In this document: positions 17,782 through 27,943 of the stretch, piece by piece
How the letters are laid out: each line of letters opens with the position of its first letter
Position numbering within the stretch: position 1 is the first letter of the stretch
NCBI RefSeq assembly: GCF_900111895.1
Contig: NZ_FOKB01000002.1
Coordinates: 124,001 to 188,000 of the forward strand
From: Pseudomonas simiae
Lineage (GTDB): Bacteria > Pseudomonadota > Gammaproteobacteria > Pseudomonadales > Pseudomonadaceae
Length of the DNA stretch: 64,000 nucleotides
Reading direction: 5' to 3'
The notes under the pieces: generated by a model
Database searches by the model: none
What the model was told of the DNA's origin: nothing
Seen by the model: the letters and a program-made list of their open reading frames with translations, nothing else
Made by a program: the position numbers and the translations under genes

Positions 17782-18702
17782 ATGGCAAGGATTCTGACCC
17801 TGACGCTGAACCCGGCGTTGGATCTGACGGTACGCCTGGCGCGCCTGGAACCGGGTGAAGTCAACCGCAGCGAAACCCTGCTGACCCATGCCGCCGGCAA
17901 GGGTGTGAACGTGGCGCAGGTGCTGGCCGACCTGGGCCATGAATTGACCGTGAGCGGCTTTCTCGGTGAAGGCAACCCCCAGGCCTTTGAAGCGCTCATT
18001 GCACAGCGTGGGTTTACCGACGCGTTTATCCGCGTGCCCGGTGAAACCCGCAGCAATATCAAGATTGCCGAGCAGGATGGCCGGGTCACCGACATCAATG
18101 CACCGGGGCCGCAGGTGACAGAACAGGCGCAGAACGCCTTGCTGGACAAACTGGCGCAGATTGCTCCCGGCTTTGATGCGGTGGTGGTGGCCGGCAGCTT
18201 GCCACGCGGCGTCAGCCCGCAGTGGTTCAAGGGGCTGTTGGAGCAGTTGAAACGCTATGGTTTGAAAGTCGCTTTGGACACCAGCGGCGAAGCACTGCGC
18301 GCGGGTTTGCTGGCCGGCCCATGGCTGGTCAAACCCAATACTGAAGAGCTGGCCGAAGCCCTGGATAACGCCACCGATGCGGTCAGCCAACTGCACCGGC
18401 AAGGTGTCGAACATGTGGTGGTCTCCGACGGTGCCGCCGGCGTGAGCTGGTACAGCCCAAATGCGGCGCTGCAGGCCACACCGCCCAAGGTCACGGTCGC
18501 CAGCACCGTAGGCGCCGGCGATTCGCTGCTGGCCGGTATGCTCCATGGTCTGCTCACCGGGGATACGCCGGAACAGACCTTGCGCCGCGCCACGGCGATT
18601 GCCGCGATGGCGGTGACGCAGATCGGTTTTGGCATCAGCGATCACGCGCAGTTGGCGCGTCTCGAAAGCGGCGTTCAAGTGCGCTCGCTGACAGAACAAT
18701 AA
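17782..18702 (+). CDS. fruK: 1-phosphofructokinase
   Basis: FruK phosphorylates fructose-1-phosphate, made during FruA transport, to fructose-1,6-bisphosphate. The 306-residue PfkB-family protein starts ILTLTLNPALDLTVRLARLEPGEVNRSE, has the GKGVNVAQVLADLG substrate site and the C-terminal motif VGAGDSLLAGMLHGL with the catalytic Asp. ATG 17782 follows the fruB stop directly, with no gap, implying tight translational coupling. Confidence 0.97.
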   Translation: MARILTLTLNPALDLTVRLARLEPGEVNRSETLLTHAAGKGVNVAQVLADLGHELTVSGFLGEGNPQAFEALIAQRGFTDAFIRVPGETRSNIKIAEQDGRVTDINAPGPQVTEQAQNALLDKLAQIAPGFDAVVVAGSLPRGVSPQWFKGLLEQLKRYGLKVALDTSGEALRAGLLAGPWLVKPNTEELAEALDNATDAVSQLHRQGVEHVVVSDGAAGVSWYSPNAALQATPPKVTVASTVGAGDSLLAGMLHGLLTGDTPEQTLRRATAIAAMAVTQIGFGISDHAQLARLESGVQVRSLTEQ

Positions 18703-18713
18703 GAGGGTTTGTG

Positions 18714-20423
18714 ATGAAGTTAGCCATTGTTACCGCCTGCCCGAACGGCATGGTCACCAGTGTGCTGTGCGCCCGCTTGTTGGACGCCGCCGCACAGCGT
18801 CAGGGCTGGAGCACCAGCGTTGAAGTGGTGGATGTGCAGCGCCCGGAACGCCAGCTCTCCCAGGCCACGATCGACGATGCCGAATGGGTGTTGTTGGTCA
18901 GCAGTACCCCGGTGGATATGCAGCGGTTTGTCGGTAAGCGCGTGTTCCAGAGCACGCCGGCCCAGGCGCTGGCGGATGTCGACGCGGTATTGCGTCGCGG
19001 CGCTGAAGAAGCCCAGGTGTATGTCGCCACGCAGCAGGCGGCTGAAAATGCACCACGTATTGTGGCAATCACGGCTTGTCCGACGGGCGTGGCGCACACC
19101 TTCATGGCCGCCGAAGCCTTGCAGCAGACCGCCAAGCGGCTGGGCTACGACTTGCAGGTCGAGACCCAGGGCTCGGTCGGCGCACGCACGCCCTTGAGCC
19201 CGCAGGCTATCGCTGAGGCCGATGTGGTGCTGTTGGCGGCGGATATCGAAGTCGCTACCGAGCGCTTCGCCGGCAAGAAAATTTACCGCTGCGGCACCGG
19301 CATTGCCCTCAAGCAATCCGAAGCCACCCTCAACAAGGCCCTTGCTGAAGGCGCAGTGGAAAGTGCGGCCAGCGGTGCCGTGGCCAAGAAAGAAAAAACC
19401 GGCGTTTACAAACACCTGCTGACCGGTGTGTCGTTCATGTTGCCGATGGTGGTGGCGGGCGGGTTGTTGATTGCGTTGTCCTTCATGTTCGGCATCACTG
19501 CTTTTGAAGAGAAAGGCACACTGGCTGCTGCCTTGAAAACCGTCGGCGATCAGGCCTTCATGTTGATGGTGCCGCTGCTGGCGGGCTACATCGCTTATTC
19601 CATTGCCGACCGTCCTGCGTTGGCCCCCGGCATGATCGGCGGGTTGCTGGCGACCACCTTGGGTGCTGGTTTTATCGGCGGGATATTTGCCGGTTTCCTC
19701 GCCGGTTATTGCGTCAAGCTGATCACCCGCGCGGTGCAGTTGCCGCAAAGCCTGGATGCGCTCAAGCCGATCCTGATCATCCCGTTGCTGGCGAGCCTGT
19801 TCACCGGCCTGGCGATGATCTACCTGGTCGGGCCACCGGTGGCGCGCATGCTTGTGGGCCTGACGGAATTCCTCAACACCATGGGCACCACTAACGCCGT
19901 GCTGCTGGGCATTCTGTTGGGCGGCATGATGTGCGTCGACCTCGGTGGGCCGATCAACAAGGCAGCCTATGCGTTTTCCGTCGGCATGCTGGCGGCGCAC
20001 AGTGGCGCGCCGATTGCCGCCACCATGGCGGCCGGCATGGTGCCGCCGATCGGCATGGGCATCGCTACGTTCCTGGCACGCCGCAAGTTTGCCCAAACAG
20101 AGCGTGAGGCCGGCAAGGCGGCGATCATTCTGGGGATGGTGTTTATCTCCGAAGGCGCGATTCCCTTTGCGGCCAAAGACCCGCTGCGCGTGATCCCGGC
20201 CAGCATCGCCGGTGGCGCGTTGGCCGGCGCGCTGTCGATGTACTTTGGTTGCAAGCTCGCGGCGCCCCACGGCGGCCTGGCGGTGCTGGTCATCCCGAAT
20301 GCGATGAACCATGCGCTGCTGTACCTGCTGGCGATTGTCGCGGGCAGCTTGCTGACCGGTCTGGTGTACGCCTTGATCAAACGTCCGGAAGCGCAAGAGC
20401 TGACTGTCGCACCCGTGTCATAA
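18714..20423 (+). CDS. fruA: PTS fructose permease FruA (EIIB'-EIIB-EIIC)
   Basis: FruA is the inner-membrane fructose permease that phosphorylates its sugar at C1. The 569-residue protein has two EIIB-like domains, about residues 1-100 and 115-215, with cysteines at 9 (TACPNGMVTS) and 122 (TACPTGVAHT), the second being the expected phospho-cysteine. The EIIC domain of about ten membrane segments runs from about 230 (LLTGVSFMLPMVVAGGLL) to the end. I chose ATG 18714, spaced 6 bases from GAGGG; a GTG lies one codon earlier. It is the last gene of the operon. Confidence 0.96.
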   Translation: MKLAIVTACPNGMVTSVLCARLLDAAAQRQGWSTSVEVVDVQRPERQLSQATIDDAEWVLLVSSTPVDMQRFVGKRVFQSTPAQALADVDAVLRRGAEEAQVYVATQQAAENAPRIVAITACPTGVAHTFMAAEALQQTAKRLGYDLQVETQGSVGARTPLSPQAIAEADVVLLAADIEVATERFAGKKIYRCGTGIALKQSEATLNKALAEGAVESAASGAVAKKEKTGVYKHLLTGVSFMLPMVVAGGLLIALSFMFGITAFEEKGTLAAALKTVGDQAFMLMVPLLAGYIAYSIADRPALAPGMIGGLLATTLGAGFIGGIFAGFLAGYCVKLITRAVQLPQSLDALKPILIIPLLASLFTGLAMIYLVGPPVARMLVGLTEFLNTMGTTNAVLLGILLGGMMCVDLGGPINKAAYAFSVGMLAAHSGAPIAATMAAGMVPPIGMGIATFLARRKFAQTEREAGKAAIILGMVFISEGAIPFAAKDPLRVIPASIAGGALAGALSMYFGCKLAAPHGGLAVLVIPNAMNHALLYLLAIVAGSLLTGLVYALIKRPEAQELTVAPVS

Positions 20424-20467
20424 CCCCATGCTTTAGTGGCCCTTTTGATACTCAAGAGGGCACCTGC

Positions 20468-22009
20468 ATGAGCCACTTCGATCTCGGCCGCCGCCGCGTG
20501 ATGCAAGCCGTCGGCGCCGGCCTGTTGCTGCCGGGCCTGGCCCCGGCGGTGATCGCCTCTGTGAAGGACCGGCCGCAACTCACCGACGGCGTGCAGTCCG
20601 GCGATCTGCTCGGTGATCGCGCCATGATCTGGAGCCGCAGCGATCGCCTGGCGCGCATGGTGGTGGAGTGGGACACCCGCAGCGTGTTCAGCAACCCGCG
20701 CAAATTCATCTCGGCTCTGGCCGATAATCGGACCGACTTCACGGCCCGCGTCGAACTCACCGGGCTGCCCGCCGATCAGGCGATTTTCTACCGCGTGCAT
20801 TTCGAAGATGCCCAAACCGGCGTCGCCAGCGAGCCGTGGTTCGGCCACCTGCGCAGTGTGCCGCAACAGCGCCGCGATATTCGTTTCGTGTGGAGCGGCG
20901 ACACCGTCGGCCAAGGCTTCGGCATCAACCCGGACATTGGCGGCATGCGCATCTATGAAGCCATGCGCCTGCGTTTGCCGGACTTTTTTATCCACAGTGG
21001 CGACACCATCTATGCCGACGGCCCGGTGCCGGCGCAACTGACGACCGAAAACGGGCGTATCTGGCGCAATATCACCACCGAAGCCAAGAGCAAAGTCGCC
21101 GAAACCCTGGATGAATATCGCGGTAATTACCGCTACAACCTGATGGACGAAAATGTCCGTCGCTTCAACGCCGAAGTGCCGCAGATCTGGCAGTGGGACG
21201 ACCATGAAGTGGTGAACAACTGGTCGCCGAGCAAGCAGTTGGATGAGCGTTACCAGGTCAAGGACATCAACACCTTGGTCGGTCGTGCACGCCAGGCGTG
21301 GCTGGAATATTCACCGATGCGCCGGCAGAGCGCCGATGGCGGCGGGCGGATTTATCGCAAGCTCAGCTATGGGCCGTTGCTGGAGGTGTTCGTGCTGGAT
21401 ATGCGCAGCTATCGCGGGCCGAACGATGACAACCTGGGCGCTGAAAAAACCTTCCTGGGCCGGGAGCAATTGGACTGGCTCAAGCGTGAACTCAAGGGGT
21501 CGCAGGCGCAGTGGAAAGTCATCGCGGCGGACATGCCTATTGGGCTGGGTGTACCCGACGGCGAAGTAAGCCCCGGCGTACCGCGCTGGGAAGCGATTGC
21601 CAACAACGACCCTGGCGCACCGCAAGGGCGTGAGTTGGAAATTGCCGAGCTGCTGGGGTTTTTAAGGGCGCAGAAGGTGCGCAACCACGTATGGCTGACG
21701 GCGGATGTGCATTACTGCGCGGCACATCACTATCACCCGGATCGTGCGGCGTTCCAGGATTTTGAGCCGTTCTGGGAGTTTGTGGCCGGGCCGTTGAACG
21801 CGGGGAGCTTCGGGCCTAACCCATTGGATAAGACCTTTGGGCCTGAAGTGGTGTTCGAGAAGGCACCACCGGCGCAAAACACGTCGCCATTTGCCGGGTT
21901 TCAGTTTTTTGGCGAGGTGCAGATAGATGGGCAGACGGCGGAGTTGACCGTCATCCTGCGGGACTTGGATGGGGTCTCAGTGTTCGAGCAAAAGCTGCAA
22001 CCCGCCTGA
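20468..22009 (+). CDS. PhoD-like alkaline phosphatase (Tat-exported)
   Basis: The 513-residue product begins with a twin-arginine signal (GRRRVMQAVGAGLLLPGLAPAVIA), then a PhoD N-terminal beta domain (DGVQSGDLLGDRAMIWSRSDR) and a metallophosphatase core with metal motifs such as WSGDT, HSGDTIYAD, WDDHEVVNN and TADVHYCAAHHY. Such enzymes act in the periplasm or outside on phosphodiesters or monoesters. It starts at ATG 20468 behind GAGGG. The gene is 45 bases after fruA and may be reached by read-through, but I see no functional link. No Pho box was found. A REP hairpin follows. Confidence 0.88.
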   Translation: MSHFDLGRRRVMQAVGAGLLLPGLAPAVIASVKDRPQLTDGVQSGDLLGDRAMIWSRSDRLARMVVEWDTRSVFSNPRKFISALADNRTDFTARVELTGLPADQAIFYRVHFEDAQTGVASEPWFGHLRSVPQQRRDIRFVWSGDTVGQGFGINPDIGGMRIYEAMRLRLPDFFIHSGDTIYADGPVPAQLTTENGRIWRNITTEAKSKVAETLDEYRGNYRYNLMDENVRRFNAEVPQIWQWDDHEVVNNWSPSKQLDERYQVKDINTLVGRARQAWLEYSPMRRQSADGGGRIYRKLSYGPLLEVFVLDMRSYRGPNDDNLGAEKTFLGREQLDWLKRELKGSQAQWKVIAADMPIGLGVPDGEVSPGVPRWEAIANNDPGAPQGRELEIAELLGFLRAQKVRNHVWLTADVHYCAAHHYHPDRAAFQDFEPFWEFVAGPLNAGSFGPNPLDKTFGPEVVFEKAPPAQNTSPFAGFQFFGEVQIDGQTAELTVILRDLDGVSVFEQKLQPA

Positions 22010-22031
22010 TTTGGAATGCAATCAAAACGGC

Positions 22032-22097
22032 GGGAGCTGGCTTGCCTGCGATAGCGCTAGTGAATTCACCCTCGCTGTCGCAGGCAAGCCAGCTCCC
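22032..22097. repeat. REP pair, convergent gene ends
   Basis: Perfect 20-base arms at 22032-22051 and 22078-22097 share the core GGCTTGCCTGCGA, a variant unlike the GGGCTTGC(T/C)CGCGA type elsewhere in the window. It lies between the 3' ends of the PhoD-like gene and piuB and can protect both transcripts. Confidence 0.85.
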
Positions 22098-22108
22098 ACC
22101 GTTGCCAA

Positions 22109-24634
22109 TCAGTAGACGTCGCGACGATAACGGCCTTGTTCGATCAGCCGCTCCACGGCCTCACTGCCGAGTATGTCCACCAACGCCTGATCCACCCCGG
22201 CCGCCATGCCTTGCAGACTCCCGCACACATAAATCGCCGCGCCGTCGCTCAGCCACTTACGCAACACGTCGGCTGACTCCCGCAGGCGATCCTGCACGTA
22301 GATTTTCTCTTCCTGATCGCGAGAAAACGCCAGATCGAGCAACGCCAGGTCACCGCTGGCCAACCAGCCCTGCAACTCGTCCTGGCACAGGAAATCATGG
22401 GCGATATTGCGCTCGCCAAACAGCAGCCAGTTGCGCTGCTGGCCATCGGCAACACGCGCCTTGAGCAAGCTGCGCAGGCCGGCCAGGCCGGTGCCGTTGC
22501 CCAGCAGGATCAGTGGCACGGGGATGTCTGGTAGATGAAAACCACTGTTGCGGCGCAGGCGCAGGCTGATGCTTGAGCCGAGGGCGGCATGTTCGGTGAG
22601 CCAGCCTGACCCCAGGCCCAGGCTGCCATCGGGGTGGCGTTCCTGGCGGACGATCAATTCGAGTACGCCATCGCTGGGAATCGAGGCGATGGAATATTCG
22701 CGCATTCCCAGGGGCACCAGCGCGTCCACCAGCGCCTGGGCGTGCAGGCCGACCAGGTGAGCGCGATGCGTCGGCAATTGGCGAGTGGCCAAAGCCTGGT
22801 CGAGGGTGTGCGCCATGCCGTCGATCAACACGCCGTTGCTGCCGGCCAGACCCAGGCCTTCGAGGAAGTGCTCGATGGCCCAGGGGCAGTTGCGCGGCAG
22901 CACTTCCACCAGGTCACCGGCTTGCCAGCTGTGTGGCGAAGGCGAGGTGAGGCCCAGTAAATAGACACCGGAACCTGCGCTGTCGCGGTTGAGCAGGGTG
23001 CGCTGACACAGCGTCCAGTTTTCGTATTGGGCGGTCGGCCAAGCGGCCGCCGGGGCGTGACCGGTGAGCTGGCCGAGTTGTTGTTGCCAGTGCAGCAGGG
23101 CAGTGGTGTCGCCGCTGTCGACTTCCACCGGGGCAAACAGCGCGTTGCCGCCCTGGTTGGTCAGCCAGAAATGCAGGCGCCGCGCGAAGCCGCAGAAGTG
23201 TTCGTATTGACGATCACCCAGGGCCAGTACCGAGTAGTTCAAGCCCTTTAGGGACAGGTCCTGACCGAGCACACTGCGCTCGAAACCGCGGGCGCTGTCG
23301 GGCGCTTCGCCGTCGCCGAAGGTACTGACCACGAACAGCGCATTTGCCGACTGGCGCAGGTCATCCTGGCTGACACTGCCCAGGGACTGCACCTTCACCG
23401 GCAAGCCGGCCGCCTGCAATTGGCCGGCTGTCTGCCAGGCCAGTTGCTCGGCAAAACCGCTCTGGCTGGCAAAGCCGATCAACCATGGCGGAGCATCGCT
23501 GGTGTTGGCCGTGAGGCCTTTACGCGCGTCACGCACCTGGCGTTTCTTGCGACGCCGATCCAGGTACAACAGCCAGCCGGTAATGAAGAACAACGGCATC
23601 AGCACTGAACTGAGCGTGAGAATGATCCGCCCCACCAGGCCGAAGTAGCTTCCGGTGTGCAGCGCGTAGACGCTGGTCAGCAGTTGGGAACCGAGGGTTT
23701 TGCTGGCGTAGCGGTCGTGGGATTTGACCTCGCCAGTTGCCGGGTCCAGGTTGATCTGGTTCAGCGCACGGTCATGGGGCGAGTTGTCCAGCAGGTAGTA
23801 AACGATGGCAGGTTGCCCGGCGACGGCCGGCATGCGGATATTGTAGGCACTCAAGCCTGGGCCGGCGTTGCTGTAGATACTGCTCCAGATCGCATCGTAA
23901 TTGGCCACGGGCGCCGGGCCTTCGGGGGCCGGTCCGCGTTTGCGCACGCGTTCATTCTGTGGGGCATCGGACAGCAGTTTGGTCAGGCCCTGGCTGTACC
24001 AGTCGTAGGACCAATACAACCCGGTCAGCGCCGACAGCAGGTAGGCCAACAGGCACCAGGTGCCGAATACCGAGTGCAGGTCCCAATTAAAGGCACGGCC
24101 CTTTTTGCGCCAATCCAAGGTCAGCCAGGCACGCCAGCTCGCCACCTGGCGCGGCCAGCGCAGGTACACACCGGAGAGGCAGAAGAACACCAGGATCAGC
24201 GTGCACGCGCCGGTGATGTTGCGCCCGATATCGCCCATCACCAGGAAGCGGTGGAACTGCAGCAGGAACCCGAAGACCTCCTGGCCGACCACATCGCCCA
24301 GGTAGTTGCCGGTGTAGGGATCGAAATAGCGCAACTGGCCACGGCGTTCACCGGGCGGCGGGGTGAAGAACACGCGGGCGGCGTTGCCGCTTTCGCTCTC
24401 CACGAACAGCATGGCCACGGTCTTGCCTTCGGTCGCTTCCAGTTTGCGCACCAGCTCGGCGGGCGGCAGTACGCCGGCTTCGCGTGTTTGCACGGTCAGT
24501 ACGCTGGGGTTGAGCGCCCGCAGTATTTCATCCTGAAACGAGACCGCAGCCCCGGTGATCCCCATCAAGGCCAGCACCAGCCCGGCGGTAATGCCGAAGA
24601 ACCAGTGCAACTGGAACAGGGTTTTCTTCAACAC
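22109..24634 (-). CDS. piuB: PepSY membrane / flavodoxin-reductase fusion (PiuB-like)
   Basis: This 841-residue two-part protein has an N-terminal half with PepSY-associated membrane helices ([25 protein letters not shown], a helix near 125-155, another near 200-215 and one near 330-355). A cytoplasmic flavodoxin-like domain ([16 protein letters not shown]...) and an FAD/NADPH reductase module like sulfite reductase flavoprotein ([32 protein letters not shown], ending YRRDVY) follow. It probably passes NADPH electrons across the membrane to reduce ferric siderophore. A GTG at 24634 is used. It lies downstream of piuA, behind a terminator, as P. aeruginosa PA4513 does. Confidence 0.85.
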   Translation of the reverse strand: MLKKTLFQLHWFFGITAGLVLALMGITGAAVSFQDEILRALNPSVLTVQTREAGVLPPAELVRKLEATEGKTVAMLFVESESGNAARVFFTPPPGERRGQLRYFDPYTGNYLGDVVGQEVFGFLLQFHRFLVMGDIGRNITGACTLILVFFCLSGVYLRWPRQVASWRAWLTLDWRKKGRAFNWDLHSVFGTWCLLAYLLSALTGLYWSYDWYSQGLTKLLSDAPQNERVRKRGPAPEGPAPVANYDAIWSSIYSNAGPGLSAYNIRMPAVAGQPAIVYYLLDNSPHDRALNQINLDPATGEVKSHDRYASKTLGSQLLTSVYALHTGSYFGLVGRIILTLSSVLMPLFFITGWLLYLDRRRKKRQVRDARKGLTANTSDAPPWLIGFASQSGFAEQLAWQTAGQLQAAGLPVKVQSLGSVSQDDLRQSANALFVVSTFGDGEAPDSARGFERSVLGQDLSLKGLNYSVLALGDRQYEHFCGFARRLHFWLTNQGGNALFAPVEVDSGDTTALLHWQQQLGQLTGHAPAAAWPTAQYENWTLCQRTLLNRDSAGSGVYLLGLTSPSPHSWQAGDLVEVLPRNCPWAIEHFLEGLGLAGSNGVLIDGMAHTLDQALATRQLPTHRAHLVGLHAQALVDALVPLGMREYSIASIPSDGVLELIVRQERHPDGSLGLGSGWLTEHAALGSSISLRLRRNSGFHLPDIPVPLILLGNGTGLAGLRSLLKARVADGQQRNWLLFGERNIAHDFLCQDELQGWLASGDLALLDLAFSRDQEEKIYVQDRLRESADVLRKWLSDGAAIYVCGSLQGMAAGVDQALVDILGSEAVERLIEQGRYRRDVY

Positions 24635-24718
24635 GTCTGACCGCCTCGTCTATCCGGATATGTAGGGCACGGCGCGCATTATGCCGTGCCATGTCGAGAA
24701 ACATTCTGTTTAACACGC

Positions 24719-24752
24719 AAAAGCCCCACGCATCCGATGCGTGGGGCTTTTT
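24719..24752 (-). terminator. intrinsic terminator after piuA
   Basis: Perfect 15-base arms (24719-24733 and 24737-24751) with a 3-base loop and T runs on both sides. It ends the piuA transcript and separates piuA from piuB, so piuB needs read-through or its own promoter. Confidence 0.9.
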
Positions 24753-24770
24753 GCTGCGTGGTAGTGCTGT

Positions 24771-27056
24771 TTAGAAGTGGAAACTGGTGGTCAACAGCGC
24801 CGTACGACCGGCCGCCTGATTGGCGAAGTGCGTCGAGAAGGCTTTGTCGTAATACAGCTTGTCCGTCAGGTTTTGCACGTTCAATTGCAGGTCGACGTTC
24901 TTGGTCAGTTTGTAGCTGGCCATGGCGTCGTAGCGGGTGTAGGACGGTACGTAAACGGTGTTGCCTGCATCGCCATAAACCTGGTCGACGTAGAACGCGC
25001 CACCGCCGATGGTGAGCTTGGAGGTGACGTCGTAGGTGGTCCACAGGCTGAAGGTGTTCTTCGGCGTATTGGGCATTTGATTGCCTTTGTTCGACCCCGA
25101 GCTGACCACACCGTTGCGGCCGTTCAGGCCGGATTTGACCAGCTCGCTGTCGAGGTAGCTGTAGCCGGCGAACACCTGCCATTGGTCGGTGATCTTGCCG
25201 CTGGCGGACAATTCCACGCCGTCGACTTGGGACTCACCTGCGTTCTGATAGGTCAGGGCGTCGACCAGGATGCGCGTGTTTTTCTTCTCGGTACGGAACA
25301 CCGCAGCGGTCAGAGACAGGCGATCGTGGAACAGGTCCCACTTGGTGCCCAACTCGTAGTTGACGGTCTCTTCCGGCTGCAGGTCGCTGCTGGCGGCACC
25401 GGCAGACAGCGGGTTGCCGTCCGAACCTTCACCGACCAGGCCACCGGCAGGCGTCGCCGACGTGGCGTAGGAGGCATAGATGCTGGCGTTTTCCACCGGT
25501 TTCCAGACCAGGCCGGCTTGCCAGTTGAAGAATTGGCTGTCTTCTTTGATTTTGCTGCGGCCGGTCGCGGAGTCGGTGTTGGCAACGGTGTCGAAGGTGT
25601 CGTAGCGCAGGCCGACGTTCAGCAACCATTTCGGGTCCAGCTCGATGGTGTCGAACACATAGGCGCCACGGCTGGTGGCCTTGGTGGCGGTGCCGTAATA
25701 GTTGCGCGCGATGCTGCCGGTCCAGGCGTCATCCGGGTTCGGGTTGCTCAGGGAGGTGCACTGGCCGCCCAGGCTGCCTTTGGCCACGGTGCAGACCGGG
25801 TTGGTGTTGGGGCTGATGGTGTAGTTGCTCACGCGGGTTTCTTCGCCGGTGAACTCCAGGCCGGTGGAGTAGCTGTGCTTGAAGCCCAAAGCCTGGAAGC
25901 TGCCAAACAAGTCCGTCTGGTTGGTGGTGGTGGTTGTGGTCGAGACCCGGCTGTTGGCGCGGCGCCACACGGTGCCGAACCGGTTGACGTTGAATTTGCT
26001 GTCGTCCGGCTGCGTCAGGATGTAATCCTGGCCAGTGCTGCCATGGCGCAGGGTGTTTTTCAGCGTCATGTTGTCGTTCAGGTCGTGCTCGATGGAGAAC
26101 GTGCTGATATCGGCGCGGGTCTTGCGGAAATCGCGATCCTTGAGGCCGTAGAAATTGTTGCTGTCGCCGCCATCGTTGGGTTTGTCATGCACGTGGGCAG
26201 TGGCGGTCGATGAGCCGTAGCCATAAGGAATCCCCGAATCCGGCAGGTCGTCGCTTTCCATGTGGTAGTAGCTGAGGTTGACGCGGGTAGGGGTGCCCAG
26301 GCCGAACGTCAGCGACGGCGCTACGCCCCAACGGTCGTAATTCACTGCGTCGCGGCCGGCGACGTTCTGTTCGTGGCTCATCAGGTTCAGGCGGAACGCG
26401 GCGCTGTCGTCGAGGAACTGACGGTTCACGTCGAGCACGTAGCGGCGGGTCTGGTCGGAACCATAGGTGAAGCCGCCGTTGGTGAAGTCCCGCGCTTGTG
26501 GGGTTTTGCTCACCAGGTTGAGGCTGCCACCGGCCGAGCCACGACCGCCGAACGAAGAGTTCGGGCCTTTGCTGACTTCGATCGATTCGATGTCGAAAAT
26601 CTCACGGCTCTGGCCGCCGGTATCGCGCACGCCGTCCAGGTAAGTGTCGCCCTGGGCGTCAAAACCGCGGATGAACGGGCGGTCGCCCTGAGGGTTGCCG
26701 CCTTCACCGGCACCGAACGTGATGCCCGGTACGGTGCGCAAGGCATCCTGCAACGACGTGGCGGCGGTGTCCTTGAGCACTTGTTGCGGCACCACGGTGA
26801 CCGAGCGCGGTGTGTCCACCAAGGGCGCGGTGTATTTCTGCGACGAGGCTTTTTCCACTTGGTAGGAGGTGTTGTCCTGTTCTTCCCCGGTGATGCTGGT
26901 GGCGCCGAGGGAGATGCTGTTGCGCTGGCCTTTTTGTTCAGTGTCTTCAGCCGCCTGCGCCTGATGGGCGATAGCGCTGGCGCTGAGGGCAACGCCGATG
27001 GCCGAGGCCAGCATGCGAGGTGAACTGGCAGGTATTTTTGTAATGGTGCGCGACAT
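24771..27056 (-). CDS. piuA: TonB-dependent siderophore receptor PiuA
   Basis: PiuA is an outer-membrane receptor; the P. aeruginosa protein takes up catechol-type siderophores and is a route for siderophore-linked beta-lactams. The 761-residue product has a signal peptide cut after ...HQAQA, a plug domain (VDTPRSVTVVPQQVLKDTAATSLQDALRTVPGITFG, RGFDAQGDTYLDGVRDTGG, IEVSKGPNSSFGGRGSAGGSLNLVSK) and a 22-strand barrel ending in the terminal Phe of LTTSFHF. ATG 27056 follows AAGGGA. The true ligand is not visible from sequence. It is divergent from piuC; iron (Fur) control is expected but the box is not clear. Confidence 0.9.
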   Translation of the reverse strand: MSRTITKIPASSPRMLASAIGVALSASAIAHQAQAAEDTEQKGQRNSISLGATSITGEEQDNTSYQVEKASSQKYTAPLVDTPRSVTVVPQQVLKDTAATSLQDALRTVPGITFGAGEGGNPQGDRPFIRGFDAQGDTYLDGVRDTGGQSREIFDIESIEVSKGPNSSFGGRGSAGGSLNLVSKTPQARDFTNGGFTYGSDQTRRYVLDVNRQFLDDSAAFRLNLMSHEQNVAGRDAVNYDRWGVAPSLTFGLGTPTRVNLSYYHMESDDLPDSGIPYGYGSSTATAHVHDKPNDGGDSNNFYGLKDRDFRKTRADISTFSIEHDLNDNMTLKNTLRHGSTGQDYILTQPDDSKFNVNRFGTVWRRANSRVSTTTTTTNQTDLFGSFQALGFKHSYSTGLEFTGEETRVSNYTISPNTNPVCTVAKGSLGGQCTSLSNPNPDDAWTGSIARNYYGTATKATSRGAYVFDTIELDPKWLLNVGLRYDTFDTVANTDSATGRSKIKEDSQFFNWQAGLVWKPVENASIYASYATSATPAGGLVGEGSDGNPLSAGAASSDLQPEETVNYELGTKWDLFHDRLSLTAAVFRTEKKNTRILVDALTYQNAGESQVDGVELSASGKITDQWQVFAGYSYLDSELVKSGLNGRNGVVSSGSNKGNQMPNTPKNTFSLWTTYDVTSKLTIGGGAFYVDQVYGDAGNTVYVPSYTRYDAMASYKLTKNVDLQLNVQNLTDKLYYDKAFSTHFANQAAGRTALLTTSFHF

Positions 27057-27260
27057 GACGTGTCCCTTCCCCAAGGATGTGAGGCGGCGGAATATAGGGT
27101 GAACACGACTTTCTATCAATTGCGATACATTGCTAATTGCACTAAATTTACATTCTTTACACTTTTTCCTTACGGTTTTTACGGACTCGTTCGTCCCGGC
27201 GTTTTACAGGGCGGATAAGAATCAATACCATTGGCGCCTTTCCGAATTCAGGTATTGCCC

Positions 27261-27941
27261 ATGCTGCTGCACATTCCCGGCCTGTTCTCTCGTGAGGAAG
27301 TGCAGCGCATTCGCCAAGCCCTGGAAAACGCCGATTGGGCCGACGGTAAAATCACCGCCGGGCACCAGTCCGCCAAAGCCAAGCACAACCTGCAATTGCC
27401 TGAAGGCCACCCTCTGGCCAAGGAAATCGGTGCGGCGATGCTGGAGCGCTTGTGGCAGAACCCGTTGTTTATGTCGGCGGCGTTACCGCACAAGGTCTTC
27501 CCGCCGTTGCTCAACTGCTACACCGCAGGCGGCAGTTTTGATTTCCACATCGACAACGCCGTGCGCCAGCCCAAAGGCAGCCACGAACGCGTGCGCACCG
27601 ATTTGTCGTCCACCTTGTTTTTCAGCGACCCCGATGAATACGACGGCGGCGAGCTGGAGATCCAGGACACCTTCGGCCTGCAGCGTGTGAAGCTGCCGGC
27701 CGGCGACATGGTGCTGTATCCCGGTTCCAGCCTGCATAAAGTCAACGCCGTGACCCGCGGTGCGCGCTATGCCTCGTTCTTCTGGACCCAAAGCCTGGTG
27801 CGCGAAGACAGCCAGCGCACCCTGCTGTTCGAGATGGACGGCGCGATCCAGCAACTGAGCGCCGATGTGCCCGACCACCCTGCGTTGATCCAACTCACCG
27901 GCACCTATCACAACTTGCTGCGCCGCTGGGTCGAGGTCTGA
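27261..27941 (+). CDS. piuC: Fe(II)/2-oxoglutarate PKHD-type dioxygenase PiuC
   Basis: This 226-residue member of the YbiX/PiuC family has the length of described homologues. The 2-oxoglutarate/iron site is visible as HIDNAVR (His-x-Asp) plus a distal His in [24 protein letters not shown] with the Arg for 2-oxoglutarate. The substrate is unproven; the constant link with piuA suggests siderophore handling. The ATG at 27261 has only a weak AGG upstream. It is divergent from piuA and two bases before the Sel1-repeat gene. Confidence 0.92.
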   Translation: MLLHIPGLFSREEVQRIRQALENADWADGKITAGHQSAKAKHNLQLPEGHPLAKEIGAAMLERLWQNPLFMSAALPHKVFPPLLNCYTAGGSFDFHIDNAVRQPKGSHERVRTDLSSTLFFSDPDEYDGGELEIQDTFGLQRVKLPAGDMVLYPGSSLHKVNAVTRGARYASFFWTQSLVREDSQRTLLFEMDGAIQQLSADVPDHPALIQLTGTYHNLLRRWVEV

Positions 27942-27943
27942 GC

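Noticed and set aside
27057..27260. Fur box between piuA and piuC
   Set aside because: AT-rich stretches (near 27117-27140 and 27216-27235) have only partial similarity to the 19-bp consensus. Fur control is expected but I cannot point to a site by eye.
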